NCBI RefSeq assembly: GCF_004365965.1 | Contig: NZ_SOEB01000006.1 | Span: 124,001 to 188,000 of the forward strand | Length of the DNA stretch: 64,000 nt | Direction: 5' to 3' | Source of the DNA: Rhodovulum visakhapatnamense | GTDB lineage: Bacteria > Pseudomonadota > Alphaproteobacteria > Rhodobacterales > Rhodobacteraceae | In this document: positions 1 through 8,052 of the stretch, piece after piece | How the letters are laid out: each line of letters starts with the position of its first letter | Numbering within the stretch: position 1 is the stretch's first letter | Made by a program: the position numbers and the translations under genes | The notes under the pieces: generated by a model | Database searches by the model: none | What the model was told of the DNA's origin: nothing | The model's input: only the letters and a program-made list of their open reading frames with translations

Positions 1-1
1 G

Positions 2-1111
2 GAATTCCTGCGGATCATGCGGCTGCATGTGGACAATGGCGTGCGCATCGTCCGGCTCGATGCGGTGGCCTTCCTGTGGAAGGAACCCGGCACGCCTTCG
101 ATCCACATGCCCCAGACCCATGCCATCGTTCAGCTGATGCGGGTCTTGTGCGATTTCGCGGTCGAGCCGGTCGTGCTGCTGACCGAAACCAATGTGCCGA
201 ACCACGAAAACCTCAGCTATTTCGGCAACCGGAACGAGGCCCATGCGGTCTACAACTTCTCGCTGCCGCCGCTGATCCTGCATGCGCTCCTGTCGGGCAC
301 GGCCGAATACCTGCACCGCTGGCAGGCGACGATGCCGCCCGCGCAGCTGGGCTGTGCCTACCTGAATTTCACCGCCTCGCATGACGGGATCGGCATGCGC
401 CCGGTCGAGGGGCTTTTGCCCGAAGAGCAGATCGGCGACATCATCGGCGCGATCCGGTCCTTCGGCGGCGAGGTGTCGATGCGCACCACCCTTGGCGGCG
501 GCGAGGCCGCCTACGAGCTGAACATCACCTGGTTCGAGGCGATGAAGGGCACCTTCGCGGGCGAGGACCAGTGGCAGGTCGACCGGTTCCTCTGTTCGCA
601 GACCATCGTCATGGCGCTGGAAGGGATCCCGGCCTTCTATGTGCATTCGCTGCTGGCGACGCCGAACGATCATGCCGGGGTCGAGAAGACGGGGGTCAAG
701 CGCGCGATCAACCGGCACCGCTGGGACTATCCGGCCTTGCTGGCCTTGCTGGACGATCCGTCCAGTCTGCAGGCGCTGGTGCTGCGGCAGATGAAGCGGC
801 GGATCGGCATTCGCCGCCGCCAGCCCGCCTTCCATCCGAACGCGACCCAGTTCACGCTGCATCTCGACCACCGCCTGTTCGGGCTCTGGCGCCAGAGCCT
901 CGAGCGCGACCAGTCGGTCTTCGCGCTGCACAATGTCAGCGCAGAGGATCTGTCGGTCTCGCCGATGGCGATCAACCTCATCGGCGGCGAGGACTGGGTC
1001 GACCTGCTGTCGGGCGAACGGATCTCGCCCACCGGCACCGAAATCCCGTTTGCGCCCTATCAGTGTCGCTGGATCTCGAACCGCGACGGCGCCGGGCCGG
1101 GCGCGGGCTAG
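2..1111 (+). CDS. GH13 sucrose-phosphorylase-like protein (probable glucosylglycerate phosphorylase), 5' partial
   Basis: The reading frame is open from the first bases, so the gene begins upstream of the window and only its C-terminal part is seen. It has the GH13 catalytic triad: the nucleophile Asp in VRLDAV (59-61), the acid/base Glu in LLTETN (185-187) and the third acid in ASHDG (383-385). The FTASHDGIGMRP and EGIPAFYVHSLL stretches fit the sucrose-phosphorylase-like subfamily (GH13_18), which cleaves glucosides with phosphate. Together with the neighbouring glucosyl-3-phosphoglycerate synthase-like gene and phosphatase, the likely substrate is glucosylglycerate, a compatible solute. 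Sucrose or glucosylglycerol phosphorylase cannot be excluded. Substrate assignment is inference; family assignment is firm. Confidence 0.8.
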   Translation, partial: EFLRIMRLHVDNGVRIVRLDAVAFLWKEPGTPSIHMPQTHAIVQLMRVLCDFAVEPVVLLTETNVPNHENLSYFGNRNEAHAVYNFSLPPLILHALLSGTAEYLHRWQATMPPAQLGCAYLNFTASHDGIGMRPVEGLLPEEQIGDIIGAIRSFGGEVSMRTTLGGGEAAYELNITWFEAMKGTFAGEDQWQVDRFLCSQTIVMALEGIPAFYVHSLLATPNDHAGVEKTGVKRAINRHRWDYPALLALLDDPSSLQALVLRQMKRRIGIRRRQPAFHPNATQFTLHLDHRLFGLWRQSLERDQSVFALHNVSAEDLSVSPMAINLIGGEDWVDLLSGERISPTGTEIPFAPYQCRWISNRDGAGPGAG

Positions 1112-1117
1112 GCGGCG

Positions 1118-1537
1118 ATGACGGCGGAGGGGCAGAGGCCGCTGGTCGCGGTTTTGGCCGTGGTGATCCGCGCGGGCCAGGTGTTGCTGGTGCGCCGCGC
1201 CAACCCGCCCGATGCGGGCTTCTGGGGCTTTCCCGGCGGCAAGGTCGAGTTCGCCGAGCCGCTGCTGGCCGCCGCCGCCCGCGAGCTGTTCGAGGAGACC
1301 GGCATCCGGGCCGAGCCGCAGGCGGTGCTGACCGCGCTCGACGCGCTCGACCGCGGCCCGGACGGGCAGGTGCTGGGGCATTTCGTGCTGGTCGCGGTTC
1401 GCTGCCTCTGGCAGTCGGGCGCGCCTGTCGCGGCCGACGACGCGCTCGAGGCGCGCTGGGTCGCGCTGGACGAGCTTGAGGCGCTGGCCCCGCAAAGCGC
1501 CGACGTCACCCGGGTGGCCCGGCTGGCCGCCGGATGA
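1118..1537 (+). CDS. Nudix hydrolase
   Basis: A 139-residue single-domain Nudix protein starting 6 nt after the preceding stop codon. The full Nudix box is visible around residues 41-63 (GGKVEFAE, seven residues, RELFEETGI), so metal-dependent hydrolysis of a nucleoside diphosphate linked to another moiety is expected. The FPGGKVE context and short length resemble ADP-ribose or ADP-sugar pyrophosphatases. Tight coupling to the upstream phosphorylase suggests co-transcription. A role in recycling a nucleotide sugar is possible but not shown by the sequence. Confidence 0.88.
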   Translation: MTAEGQRPLVAVLAVVIRAGQVLLVRRANPPDAGFWGFPGGKVEFAEPLLAAAARELFEETGIRAEPQAVLTALDALDRGPDGQVLGHFVLVAVRCLWQSGAPVAADDALEARWVALDELEALAPQSADVTRVARLAAG

Positions 1538-1541
1538 GCTT

Positions 1542-2774
1542 TCAGTCGCCCGAGGGCCCGAAATCGGCCGCGTCCGCCGCCACCGCCGCCAGCATGTCGT
1601 CCATCAGGGTCGGGTCGGCCGAATGCACCCGGTTCCAGGTCGGGATGAAGGGGGTTTCGGCGGGGTTGTCCAGAAACACCCGACCGGCCTCGGTGATGTT
1701 CTGGGCGAACATCTCGATGGTGTTCTCCTCGGCATGGCGGTCGAGGCTCAGCCCGTTCATCCGCGCGTCGTTGTAATAGCAGTCCAGAAGGTCCAGCGCC
1801 TCGCGGTAATAGGTGGCCTTCAGGGTGCGGAAGATCTCTTCGGAAAACACCGTGCCATCGGCCGCCAGCTTGCGGAAGATCGATTTGCAGATATCGACCG
1901 ACATCCGCGACAGCCCGCGCGAGGCATCCTCGGGCGAGACCGGCTGGTGCTTGTGGTCATAGGCGTCCGAGATCTCGACCTGACAGACCGAGCGCGGCGC
2001 GAGATTGCGCCAGGCCTCGGACAGCACGCCGATTTCCAGCCCCCAGTCCGAGGGGATGCGCAGGTCGGGCAGGGGCGCCGTCCTGAGCGCGAATTCGCCC
2101 GACAGCGGGTAGCGGAAGGAGCGGAGGTAATCGAGGTAATCGCGGTCGCCGATGGTCTTCTTCAGCGCCAGCAGGATCGGGCTGACCAGCAGACGGCTGA
2201 CCCGGCCGTTCAGCTTGCCCTCGCCGATCCGGGGATAGAAGCCCTTGGCCAGCTGATAGGGGAAATTGGGGTTCGCGACCGGATAGACCAGCCGCGCCAG
2301 CATCTCGCGCGTGTAGGTGACGATGTCGCAATCGTGCAGCGCCATCACCGCGCTGTCCTTGCAGGCCATGAGGTAGCCCATGCAGAACCAGACATTGCGG
2401 CCCTTGCCGGGGTCGCCCGGTGTCAGGTTGTGGACGTCAAGCCGGGCATGGATCGCCTGCATCCGCGGGCTGTCCTGCCAGATCACCACATGGTTCTGCG
2501 GCAACCGGCCGAAGAAGCGCAGCGCATGCGCGAACTGCGCCTCGTCGGCCTGGTCGAGCCCGATGACGATCCGGTGCAGGAACGGCACCTCGGCCAGTTC
2601 GTCGAGGATCTTCGGCAGCGCGTCGCCTTCAAGCTCGGAGAACAGCGAGGGCAGGATCAGGCTGATCCTGCGGGTCTGGGCAAAGGTCGTCAGCTCGTGC
2701 ACCAGAAGCTCGGCCGGGGCCGAACGCAGGTTGTGCAGGGTGGCGACATTGCCGTTCTGGTGAAAATCGGCCAT
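1542..2774 (-). CDS. Glucosyl-3-phosphoglycerate synthase-like glycosyltransferase
   Basis: A 410-residue GT-A fold transferase of the GpgS/mannosylglycerate-synthase type (GT81-like). An N-terminal Rossmann-like segment (ISLILPSLFSE) is followed by a metal-binding DCD at residues 148-150 within MALHDCDIVTY and by the family-typical FPYQLAKGFYPR and GEFALR stretches. The family transfers glucose from NDP-glucose to 3-phosphoglycerate, giving glucosyl-3-phosphoglycerate. A good ribosome site (AAGGAG about 9 nt before the ATG) supports the start. The HAD phosphatase gene lies just upstream in the same direction and a glucoside phosphorylase is convergent, so the three can make and recycle glucosylglycerate. 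Mannosyl specificity is an alternative. Confidence 0.75.
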   Translation of the reverse strand: MADFHQNGNVATLHNLRSAPAELLVHELTTFAQTRRISLILPSLFSELEGDALPKILDELAEVPFLHRIVIGLDQADEAQFAHALRFFGRLPQNHVVIWQDSPRMQAIHARLDVHNLTPGDPGKGRNVWFCMGYLMACKDSAVMALHDCDIVTYTREMLARLVYPVANPNFPYQLAKGFYPRIGEGKLNGRVSRLLVSPILLALKKTIGDRDYLDYLRSFRYPLSGEFALRTAPLPDLRIPSDWGLEIGVLSEAWRNLAPRSVCQVEISDAYDHKHQPVSPEDASRGLSRMSVDICKSIFRKLAADGTVFSEEIFRTLKATYYREALDLLDCYYNDARMNGLSLDRHAEENTIEMFAQNITEAGRVFLDNPAETPFIPTWNRVHSADPTLMDDMLAAVAADAADFGPSGD

Positions 2775-2863
2775 GGGCGCGGCTCCTTGCCGGGACAGGG
2801 ACCGTCCCGAAGAAAGACAGGGCCGGGGCGGGGGCGCCCCGGGGACAGTCAGGGTCGGGACCG

Positions 2864-3643
2864 TCAGATCCCGAAATCAGCAATAACCTGCAGCACCGCC
2901 TGGTTCCAACCTTTCGGCCCGGCTGCGGCGATCCGCTGGATGCGGCCGGTTTCCTCGCCATCGAGGGGCGGCATCGGCGCGCGATGCGGATTGGCGATGA
3001 TGAAGCCCTGATCGGCCTGTTCCAGCATCTCGCGGTCGTTCGGCGCATCGCCCAGTGCAACGACGTAGGGCGTCGAATAGCGCGCCGCGATCTCGGCCAT
3101 CTGCCCGGCCTTGCTGGCGCCGAACGACAGGGTCAGGAACCGCCCGCCCTCGCGCCCGCTGACGCCTTGCGCCCGGAGGGCTGCCAGAAACTCGGTCTTC
3201 TCGGTCTCGCTGCCCGACCAGATGCCGGGTTCGGAATAAAGCCGTTGCGCGGCCAGGGCGGCGGCCCCGGGCGCCAGCCCCGTCGCGTCGGCGATCCAGT
3301 CCGCGCCGCCATCGCCAAACCCCCGGAACCGCTGACGCAGCGGGGCGGGCACCTGATCGAGTGCTGTGCGCAGCGCCCGATAGCGGCCGCCCGTCCGGGG
3401 GGCCTCGGCGCCCGGTTCCAGGATGCCCGCGCCGTTCTCGACAATGGCCGGATGCGCGGAAAGGCCCAGTTCGGTGCGCAGCGGCGCGATTTCGGCGGCG
3501 GTCTTCGACGAGGCGAGGATGACCGGCACCCCGGCCCCGCGCAGCGCCTCCAGCGCCGGGGCGGCGGCTTCGTGGGAATAGGTTTCGTGATCCAGCAGCG
3601 TGCCGTCGAGGTCGGTGAAGATCAGCAGGACTGGGCGGGGCAT
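2864..3643 (-). CDS. HAD-family mannosyl/glucosyl-3-phosphoglycerate phosphatase
   Basis: A 259-residue HAD phosphatase of the MpgP/YedP subfamily. The nucleophile motif FTDLDGTLLD is at the N-terminus, ILASSKT is motif II, and ALGDAPNDREML near residue 210 carries the metal-binding aspartates. It would dephosphorylate the sugar-3-phosphoglycerate made by the neighbouring transferase, releasing the compatible solute. Two in-frame ATGs lie six bases apart; 3643 is preferred because AAGGA sits 5 nt upstream, 3649 is the alternative. The gap to the transferase gene is about 90 bp and both are probably one transcript. Family assignment is firm; the glucosyl rather than mannosyl substrate is inferred from context. 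Confidence 0.82.
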   Translation of the reverse strand: MPRPVLLIFTDLDGTLLDHETYSHEAAAPALEALRGAGVPVILASSKTAAEIAPLRTELGLSAHPAIVENGAGILEPGAEAPRTGGRYRALRTALDQVPAPLRQRFRGFGDGGADWIADATGLAPGAAALAAQRLYSEPGIWSGSETEKTEFLAALRAQGVSGREGGRFLTLSFGASKAGQMAEIAARYSTPYVVALGDAPNDREMLEQADQGFIIANPHRAPMPPLDGEETGRIQRIAAAGPKGWNQAVLQVIADFGI

Positions 3644-3884
3644 CGGCATCCTTCGAGGACAAGACGTGGGAACGCTTGGCACCGGGATACGCGGCCCGCG
3701 CGCCCATGGCCAGAGCCGGGTCGCGGAACCGTCCGCCCAGACATGCCAATGTGACAGGCACATGTCGGAGAGTGGCGAAAAATCACGCAGCGGTGTCGCG
3801 CGGCCTTCGGTCCCTGCGCCGCGGGTTTTCCCGACTCTTTTAGGGTGATACTTCTGGACCGTTGCCGCGCAAGGGAATGTCAGA

Positions 3885-4658
3885 ATGTCCGATCCCGTCT
3901 CCGATGCGAAACGCGCCTCTGAAAACGCCTGGCCCCCGGGCGGCGCGGACCGGCTGCTGGAGGCGCTGCAGGCCGACCACATGCCCGATCTGGGCCATGT
4001 CGACATGGTGGGGCTGTTGCTTGACCCTCGGCTGGGCAAGCGCGCGCTGGTCTCGTCCTTCGGCACCGAAAGCGCGGTGCTTCTGCACTACGTGACCCGG
4101 ATCTTTCCGCGCATTCCGGTGCTGTTCATCGAGACGGGGCGGCATTTCGCCGAGACGCTCGCCTATCGCGACCAGTTGGCCCGGCGGCTCGATCTCAACC
4201 TCGTCGATGTGCGGCCCGACCCGGCGACCGTCGCCGCCGAGGACCCGCATCACCGGCTGGCCCATGAAGACCCGAACATGTGCTGCCTCTTGCGCAAGAC
4301 CTTCCCGCTGGCCGATGCGCTGGACGGGTTCGATACCTGGATTTCCGGGCGCAAGCGGTTTCAGGCCTCGACCCGCGCGGCCCTGCCCGCGATCGAGCGC
4401 GACGGCGCCCATCTCAAGGTCAACCCGCTGGTCTTCTGGACCCAGGCCGATATCGCGGCCTATTTCACCGCGCACCGGCTGCCGCGCCATCCGCTGGAGG
4501 CCGCGGGGTTCCGCTCGATCGGCTGCGAGCCCTGCACCCGGGCGGTGCGGCCGGGCGAGGATGCGCGGGCCGGGCGCTGGGCCGACAACCCCGAAAAGAC
4601 CGAATGCGGCATCCATCTTGGCCCCGACGGGCGGTTCGTGCGCCGCCGTCCGGTCTGA
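3885..4658 (+). CDS. cysH: Assimilatory APS/PAPS reductase CysH
   Basis: A 257-residue phosphoadenosine/adenosine phosphosulfate reductase that makes sulfite with thioredoxin as donor. The PP-loop region is SSFGTESAVLLH near residues 57-68. Cys133-Cys134 and Cys214/Cys217 are the four ligands of a [4Fe-4S] cluster, the mark of the APS-using bacterial type. The KTECGIH segment (Cys241) is the redox-active C-terminal tail. The gene stands alone, divergent from the phosphatase gene across about 240 bp. An AAGGGA ribosome site lies 5' of the ATG. No other sulfate-assimilation gene is in view, so the rest of the pathway must be elsewhere. Confidence 0.93.
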   Translation: MSDPVSDAKRASENAWPPGGADRLLEALQADHMPDLGHVDMVGLLLDPRLGKRALVSSFGTESAVLLHYVTRIFPRIPVLFIETGRHFAETLAYRDQLARRLDLNLVDVRPDPATVAAEDPHHRLAHEDPNMCCLLRKTFPLADALDGFDTWISGRKRFQASTRAALPAIERDGAHLKVNPLVFWTQADIAAYFTAHRLPRHPLEAAGFRSIGCEPCTRAVRPGEDARAGRWADNPEKTECGIHLGPDGRFVRRRPV

Positions 4659-4664
4659 GGCGGG

Positions 4665-5354
4665 TCAGACGCCCAGATAGCGATCGACCAGCGCGGGCGT
4701 CAGCCCGTCCGCGGGCCCGGTCCAGACGCTGGCGCCCTTTTCCAGGATGACCGCGCGGTCGGCGATGCGGACCAGTTCGGTCAGCGACTTGTCGACCACC
4801 AGGATCGCCAGCCCGGTTTCGGCCTTCAGCTGCCGGATCGCGGCCCAGATCTCTGCCCGGATCAGCGGCGCGAGCCCCTCGGTCGCCTCGTCTAGCAACA
4901 GCAATCGCGGATTGGTCATCAGCGCGCGGCCAATGGCCAGCATCTGCTGCTCGCCGCCCGACAGCGACCCGGCCTCCTGCCGCCGCCGTTCCGCAAGCCG
5001 CGGGAACAGCCCCGCGACCCGCGCCAGATCCCAGATCCCCGGCCGCGCCGCGGCGATCAGGTTTTCCTCGACGCTGAGCCCGCGAAAGACCCGCCGGCCC
5101 TCGGGCACAAGCCCCAGCCCCAGCCGCGCCGCGCGATGGGCGGGCATCCCGGCCAGATCCTGCCCGGCAAAGCGGATCGAGCCTCCCCGATGCGGCGAGA
5201 GGCGGCAGATGCTGCGGATCGTGGTCGACTTGCCCATGCCGTTCCGGCCCATCAGCGCCACGACCTCGCCCTCGGCCAGGCAGAAGTCGACCCCGAAAAG
5301 CGCCTGCGCCGGGCCGTAGAAGGCCGTCACGCCCTCAAGCTGCAGCAAGGTCAC
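4665..5354 (-). CDS. livF: Branched-chain amino acid-type ABC transporter ATPase LivF
   Basis: A 229-residue ABC ATPase of the LivF subfamily. Walker A is GRNGMGKST, the signature is LSGGEQQ and Walker B is LLLLDEATEGLAP, where the EATEGL variant is typical of LivF. It is the last gene of the five-gene importer operon, and its ATG overlaps the livG stop by four bases, indicating translational coupling. With LivG it forms the ATPase pair driving the LivHM permease. Substrates of such systems include branched-chain amino acids, amides, urea and aromatic acids, and the sequence does not settle which. Confidence 0.9.
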   Translation of the reverse strand: MTLLQLEGVTAFYGPAQALFGVDFCLAEGEVVALMGRNGMGKSTTIRSICRLSPHRGGSIRFAGQDLAGMPAHRAARLGLGLVPEGRRVFRGLSVEENLIAAARPGIWDLARVAGLFPRLAERRRQEAGSLSGGEQQMLAIGRALMTNPRLLLLDEATEGLAPLIRAEIWAAIRQLKAETGLAILVVDKSLTELVRIADRAVILEKGASVWTGPADGLTPALVDRYLGV

Positions 5355-6106
5355 GCCAGACGCTCCTCGCCCAGATAGGCGCGCTGCACCTCCTTGTCGG
5401 CCCGCACCGCCTCGACCGGGCCGCTGGCGATGATCCGGCCCGAGACCAGCACGCTGATCCGGTCGGCCAGCCGGAAGACGGCATCCATGTCATGTTCGAC
5501 CAGCAGGATCGGCGCCTCGCGCTTGAGCAGATCGAGCAGCACAGTCATCTCGCGCGCACCGTCCGGCCCCATCCCCGCCATCGGCTCGTCCAGCACGAAG
5601 GCGCGGGGCGCCAGTGCCAGCGCCATCGCCAGATCGAGCCGTCGCCGTTCGCCATGCGCCAGATCGCCCGCCCGCACCGCGCGGCGCCCGGCCAGCCCGA
5701 CCCGGGCGACATAACCGCTCGCCCGTTCGACCAGTGCCGGGTCCGACAGCGCGGGGCGCAGAAAGCGGTAGGGTGCGCCGCTTGCGCCTGCGACGGCCAG
5801 CATCGCGTTCTGCAGGACGGTCAGCTCGGGCGCCAGCGTCGTGACCTGAAAGGTGCGGGCCAGCCCGGCCCGGGCGCGGGCGGCGGCGTCAAGACCGGTC
5901 ACGTCGCGGCCATTCAGACGCACCTGTCCGGCATCGGGGCGCAGTGTGCCGGCGATCAGTCCGATCAGGGTCGACTTGCCGGCGCCGTTCGGCCCGATCA
6001 GGGCATGGATCTCGCCGCGCCTGAGGGTCAGCGACACGCCGTCGGTAGCTTTCAGCGCGCCGAAGGCGAGGTGCAGGTCCTGAACGTCCAGTACAGGCTC
6101 AGTCAT
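5351..6106 (-). CDS. livG: Branched-chain amino acid-type ABC transporter ATPase LivG
   Basis: A 251-residue ABC ATPase of the LivG subfamily. Walker A is GPNGAGKST, a LAHGERR signature variant is typical of this family, and Walker B is FVLDEPMAGM. The short C-terminal ending with LGEE is also typical. It overlaps livM by 8 bp and livF by 4 bp, so the operon is translated as a tightly coupled unit. It pairs with LivF at the cytoplasmic face of the permease. The substrate is not determined by this subunit. Confidence 0.9.
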   Translation of the reverse strand: MTEPVLDVQDLHLAFGALKATDGVSLTLRRGEIHALIGPNGAGKSTLIGLIAGTLRPDAGQVRLNGRDVTGLDAAARARAGLARTFQVTTLAPELTVLQNAMLAVAGASGAPYRFLRPALSDPALVERASGYVARVGLAGRRAVRAGDLAHGERRRLDLAMALALAPRAFVLDEPMAGMGPDGAREMTVLLDLLKREAPILLVEHDMDAVFRLADRISVLVSGRIIASGPVEAVRADKEVQRAYLGEERLA

Positions 6107-7082
6107 GCGCCACCGCCCGTCCCGCCAGCGCGCCGATCAGCCCGCCGCGTGCGAAAAGCACAATCCCGAGAAGCGCAAGCCCAAGGAAAAGCTTCCAGTA
6201 GTCGCTTATCCCGCCCAGAAGATGTTCGAGAAGCACAAAGATCGCGGCCCCCGCCACCGGCCCGAAAAGGCGCCCCGCGCCGCCCAGAATGACAAAGACC
6301 ATGATCTCGCCCGAGGTCTGCCAATGCAGCATCGAGGGGCTGACGAAGCGGTTCAGATCGGCGAAGAGCGCCCCCGCCAGCGCCGTGACCGCGCCCGAGA
6401 CGACGAAGGCGATCAGCTTCAGCCGGGCGGGGCGCAGCCCCAGCGCCGCCACACGCTCGGGGTTCTGCCGCGCGCCGTCCAGCGCAAGCCCGAAGCGCGA
6501 GCGCGCGATCAGGTGCATGGCCCCCAGCGCCAGCAGCAGGACGCCGAGGCAGAGCCCGAAGAACTGCAACGGATCGAGTGTGTCGAGCCCCGGAAAGCCG
6601 TTCCGGACATAGATCGAGATCCCGTCCTCGCCGCCATAGGCGGGCCAGGAGACCGCGAAATAGTAAAGCATCTGGGCAAAGGCCAGCGTGATCATGATGA
6701 AATAGACCCCGCCGGTGCGCAGGCTGAGCGCCCCGATGACCAGCGCGGCCAGCGCCCCCGCCGCCATCGCGGCCAGCCAGATCGCGGGCATCGACTTGGT
6801 GCCCGGCAAGTCCATCGGCCAGGTCATCAGCGGCTCATAGGCCTGCACGGGGGCTGCCAGCACCGCCATGGCATAGCCGCCGATCCCGAAGAAGGCGGCA
6901 TGGCCCAGCGAGACCATCCCCCCGAGCCCCAGCGCGAGGTTCAGCCCGACTCCCGCCAGCGCGAGGATCGCGGCCTTGGTCGCCAGCGTCACGAGGAAGG
7001 GTTCGTCCAGCGCCTGGGCGGCCAGCGGCACCGCCAGCAGCGCGAGCAGGATCAGGGCGTTCAGAAGGGGTTCGCGCCGCAT
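6099..7082 (-). CDS. livM: Branched-chain amino acid-type ABC transporter permease LivM
   Basis: A 327-residue inner-membrane permease with about nine hydrophobic segments, the family-typical GLNLALGLGGMVSLGHAAFFGIGGY loop near residues 46-70 (only partly quoted here by its landmarks GLNL and SLGHA) and the later cytoplasmic coupling region. It forms the translocation path with LivH. The gene starts 3 nt after the livH stop and overlaps livG. A long open frame on the opposite strand of this region is a GC-driven shadow. Confidence 0.88.
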   Translation of the reverse strand: MRREPLLNALILLALLAVPLAAQALDEPFLVTLATKAAILALAGVGLNLALGLGGMVSLGHAAFFGIGGYAMAVLAAPVQAYEPLMTWPMDLPGTKSMPAIWLAAMAAGALAALVIGALSLRTGGVYFIMITLAFAQMLYYFAVSWPAYGGEDGISIYVRNGFPGLDTLDPLQFFGLCLGVLLLALGAMHLIARSRFGLALDGARQNPERVAALGLRPARLKLIAFVVSGAVTALAGALFADLNRFVSPSMLHWQTSGEIMVFVILGGAGRLFGPVAGAAIFVLLEHLLGGISDYWKLFLGLALLGIVLFARGGLIGALAGRAVAHD

Positions 7083-7085
7083 CGC

Positions 7086-7994
7086 TCAGGCCCGTCCGAA
7101 AAGGCCGCCGGGCCGGATCACCAGCACACCCGCCATCAGGATGTAGATCAGCATCGACGCCAGCGCCGCGCCGACCGAGCCCGCCTCGGCCGGGGGCAGC
7201 ACTGTCGCGAAGGCAACCGGCAAAAGCGCCCGCCCCAGCGTGTCGGTCATCCCGACCAGCAGCGCACCGAACAGCGCCCCCCTGATCGAGCCGATGCCGC
7301 CGATCACGATCACCACGAAGGCCAGGATCAGCACCGGCTCGCCCATGCCGACCTGCACCGATTGCAGCGCGCCGACCAGCGCGCCCGCCAGCCCGGCCAG
7401 CGCCGCGCCCAGCGCGAAGACCAGCGTGTAAAGCCGCGAGATGTCGACGCCGAGCGCCGCGATCATCTCGCGGTCGGCCTCGCCCGCGCGGATGCGGATG
7501 CCAAGCCGCGTCCTGCCGATCAGCAGGAACAGCCCCGCCGCCACCGCCAGCCCGAACCCGATCAGCGCGAGGCGGTACAGCGGATAGTCGATGCCGCCGG
7601 GCAGCCGCACCGGCCCCGACAGCGCAGCCGGGATGTCGAGATACAGCGGAAACGATCCGAAAAGCCAGCGCGTGCCCTCGGACAGGATCAGGATCAGCGC
7701 GAAGGTCGCCAGCACCTGGTCAAGATGGTCGCGCGCATAAAGCCTGCGGATCACCGACAGCTCGATCAGCGCGCCCGCGGCGGCGGCGGCGGCAAGGCTG
7801 GCGACCAGGCCCAGCCAGAAGCTGCCGGTCGCGGCGGCAACGGCCGCGCAGGCGAAGGCGCCCAGCATGTAAAGCGAGCCATGCGCAAGGTTGATCAGCC
7901 CCATGACCCCGAAGACCAGCGTCAGCCCGGCGGCCATCAGGAACAGCATGATCCCGTATTGCAGGCCGTTCAGGGCCTGCTCGATCAGAAGCAT
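7086..7994 (-). CDS. livH: Branched-chain amino acid-type ABC transporter permease LivH
   Basis: A 302-residue permease of the LivH family. It opens with MLLIEQALNGLQYGIMLFL, the classic start of the family, which is why 7994 is preferred over an in-frame ATG at 8048 whose extra residues are Pro/Gly-rich and unlike the family. Landmarks are GLTLVFGVMGLINLAHG in the first third and the GGIGSIRGALFGALLVG motif toward the C-terminus. It pairs with LivM in the inner membrane. The start has only a weak ribosome site, and coupling to the preceding gene is likely. Confidence 0.87.
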   Translation of the reverse strand: MLLIEQALNGLQYGIMLFLMAAGLTLVFGVMGLINLAHGSLYMLGAFACAAVAAATGSFWLGLVASLAAAAAAGALIELSVIRRLYARDHLDQVLATFALILILSEGTRWLFGSFPLYLDIPAALSGPVRLPGGIDYPLYRLALIGFGLAVAAGLFLLIGRTRLGIRIRAGEADREMIAALGVDISRLYTLVFALGAALAGLAGALVGALQSVQVGMGEPVLILAFVVIVIGGIGSIRGALFGALLVGMTDTLGRALLPVAFATVLPPAEAGSVGAALASMLIYILMAGVLVIRPGGLFGRA

Positions 7995-8052
7995 CGCGGA
8001 CAAGGGGCCTGTCTCCGGCGGGGCGGGCGGCGCTGTGCCGCCCGCCATTGGG

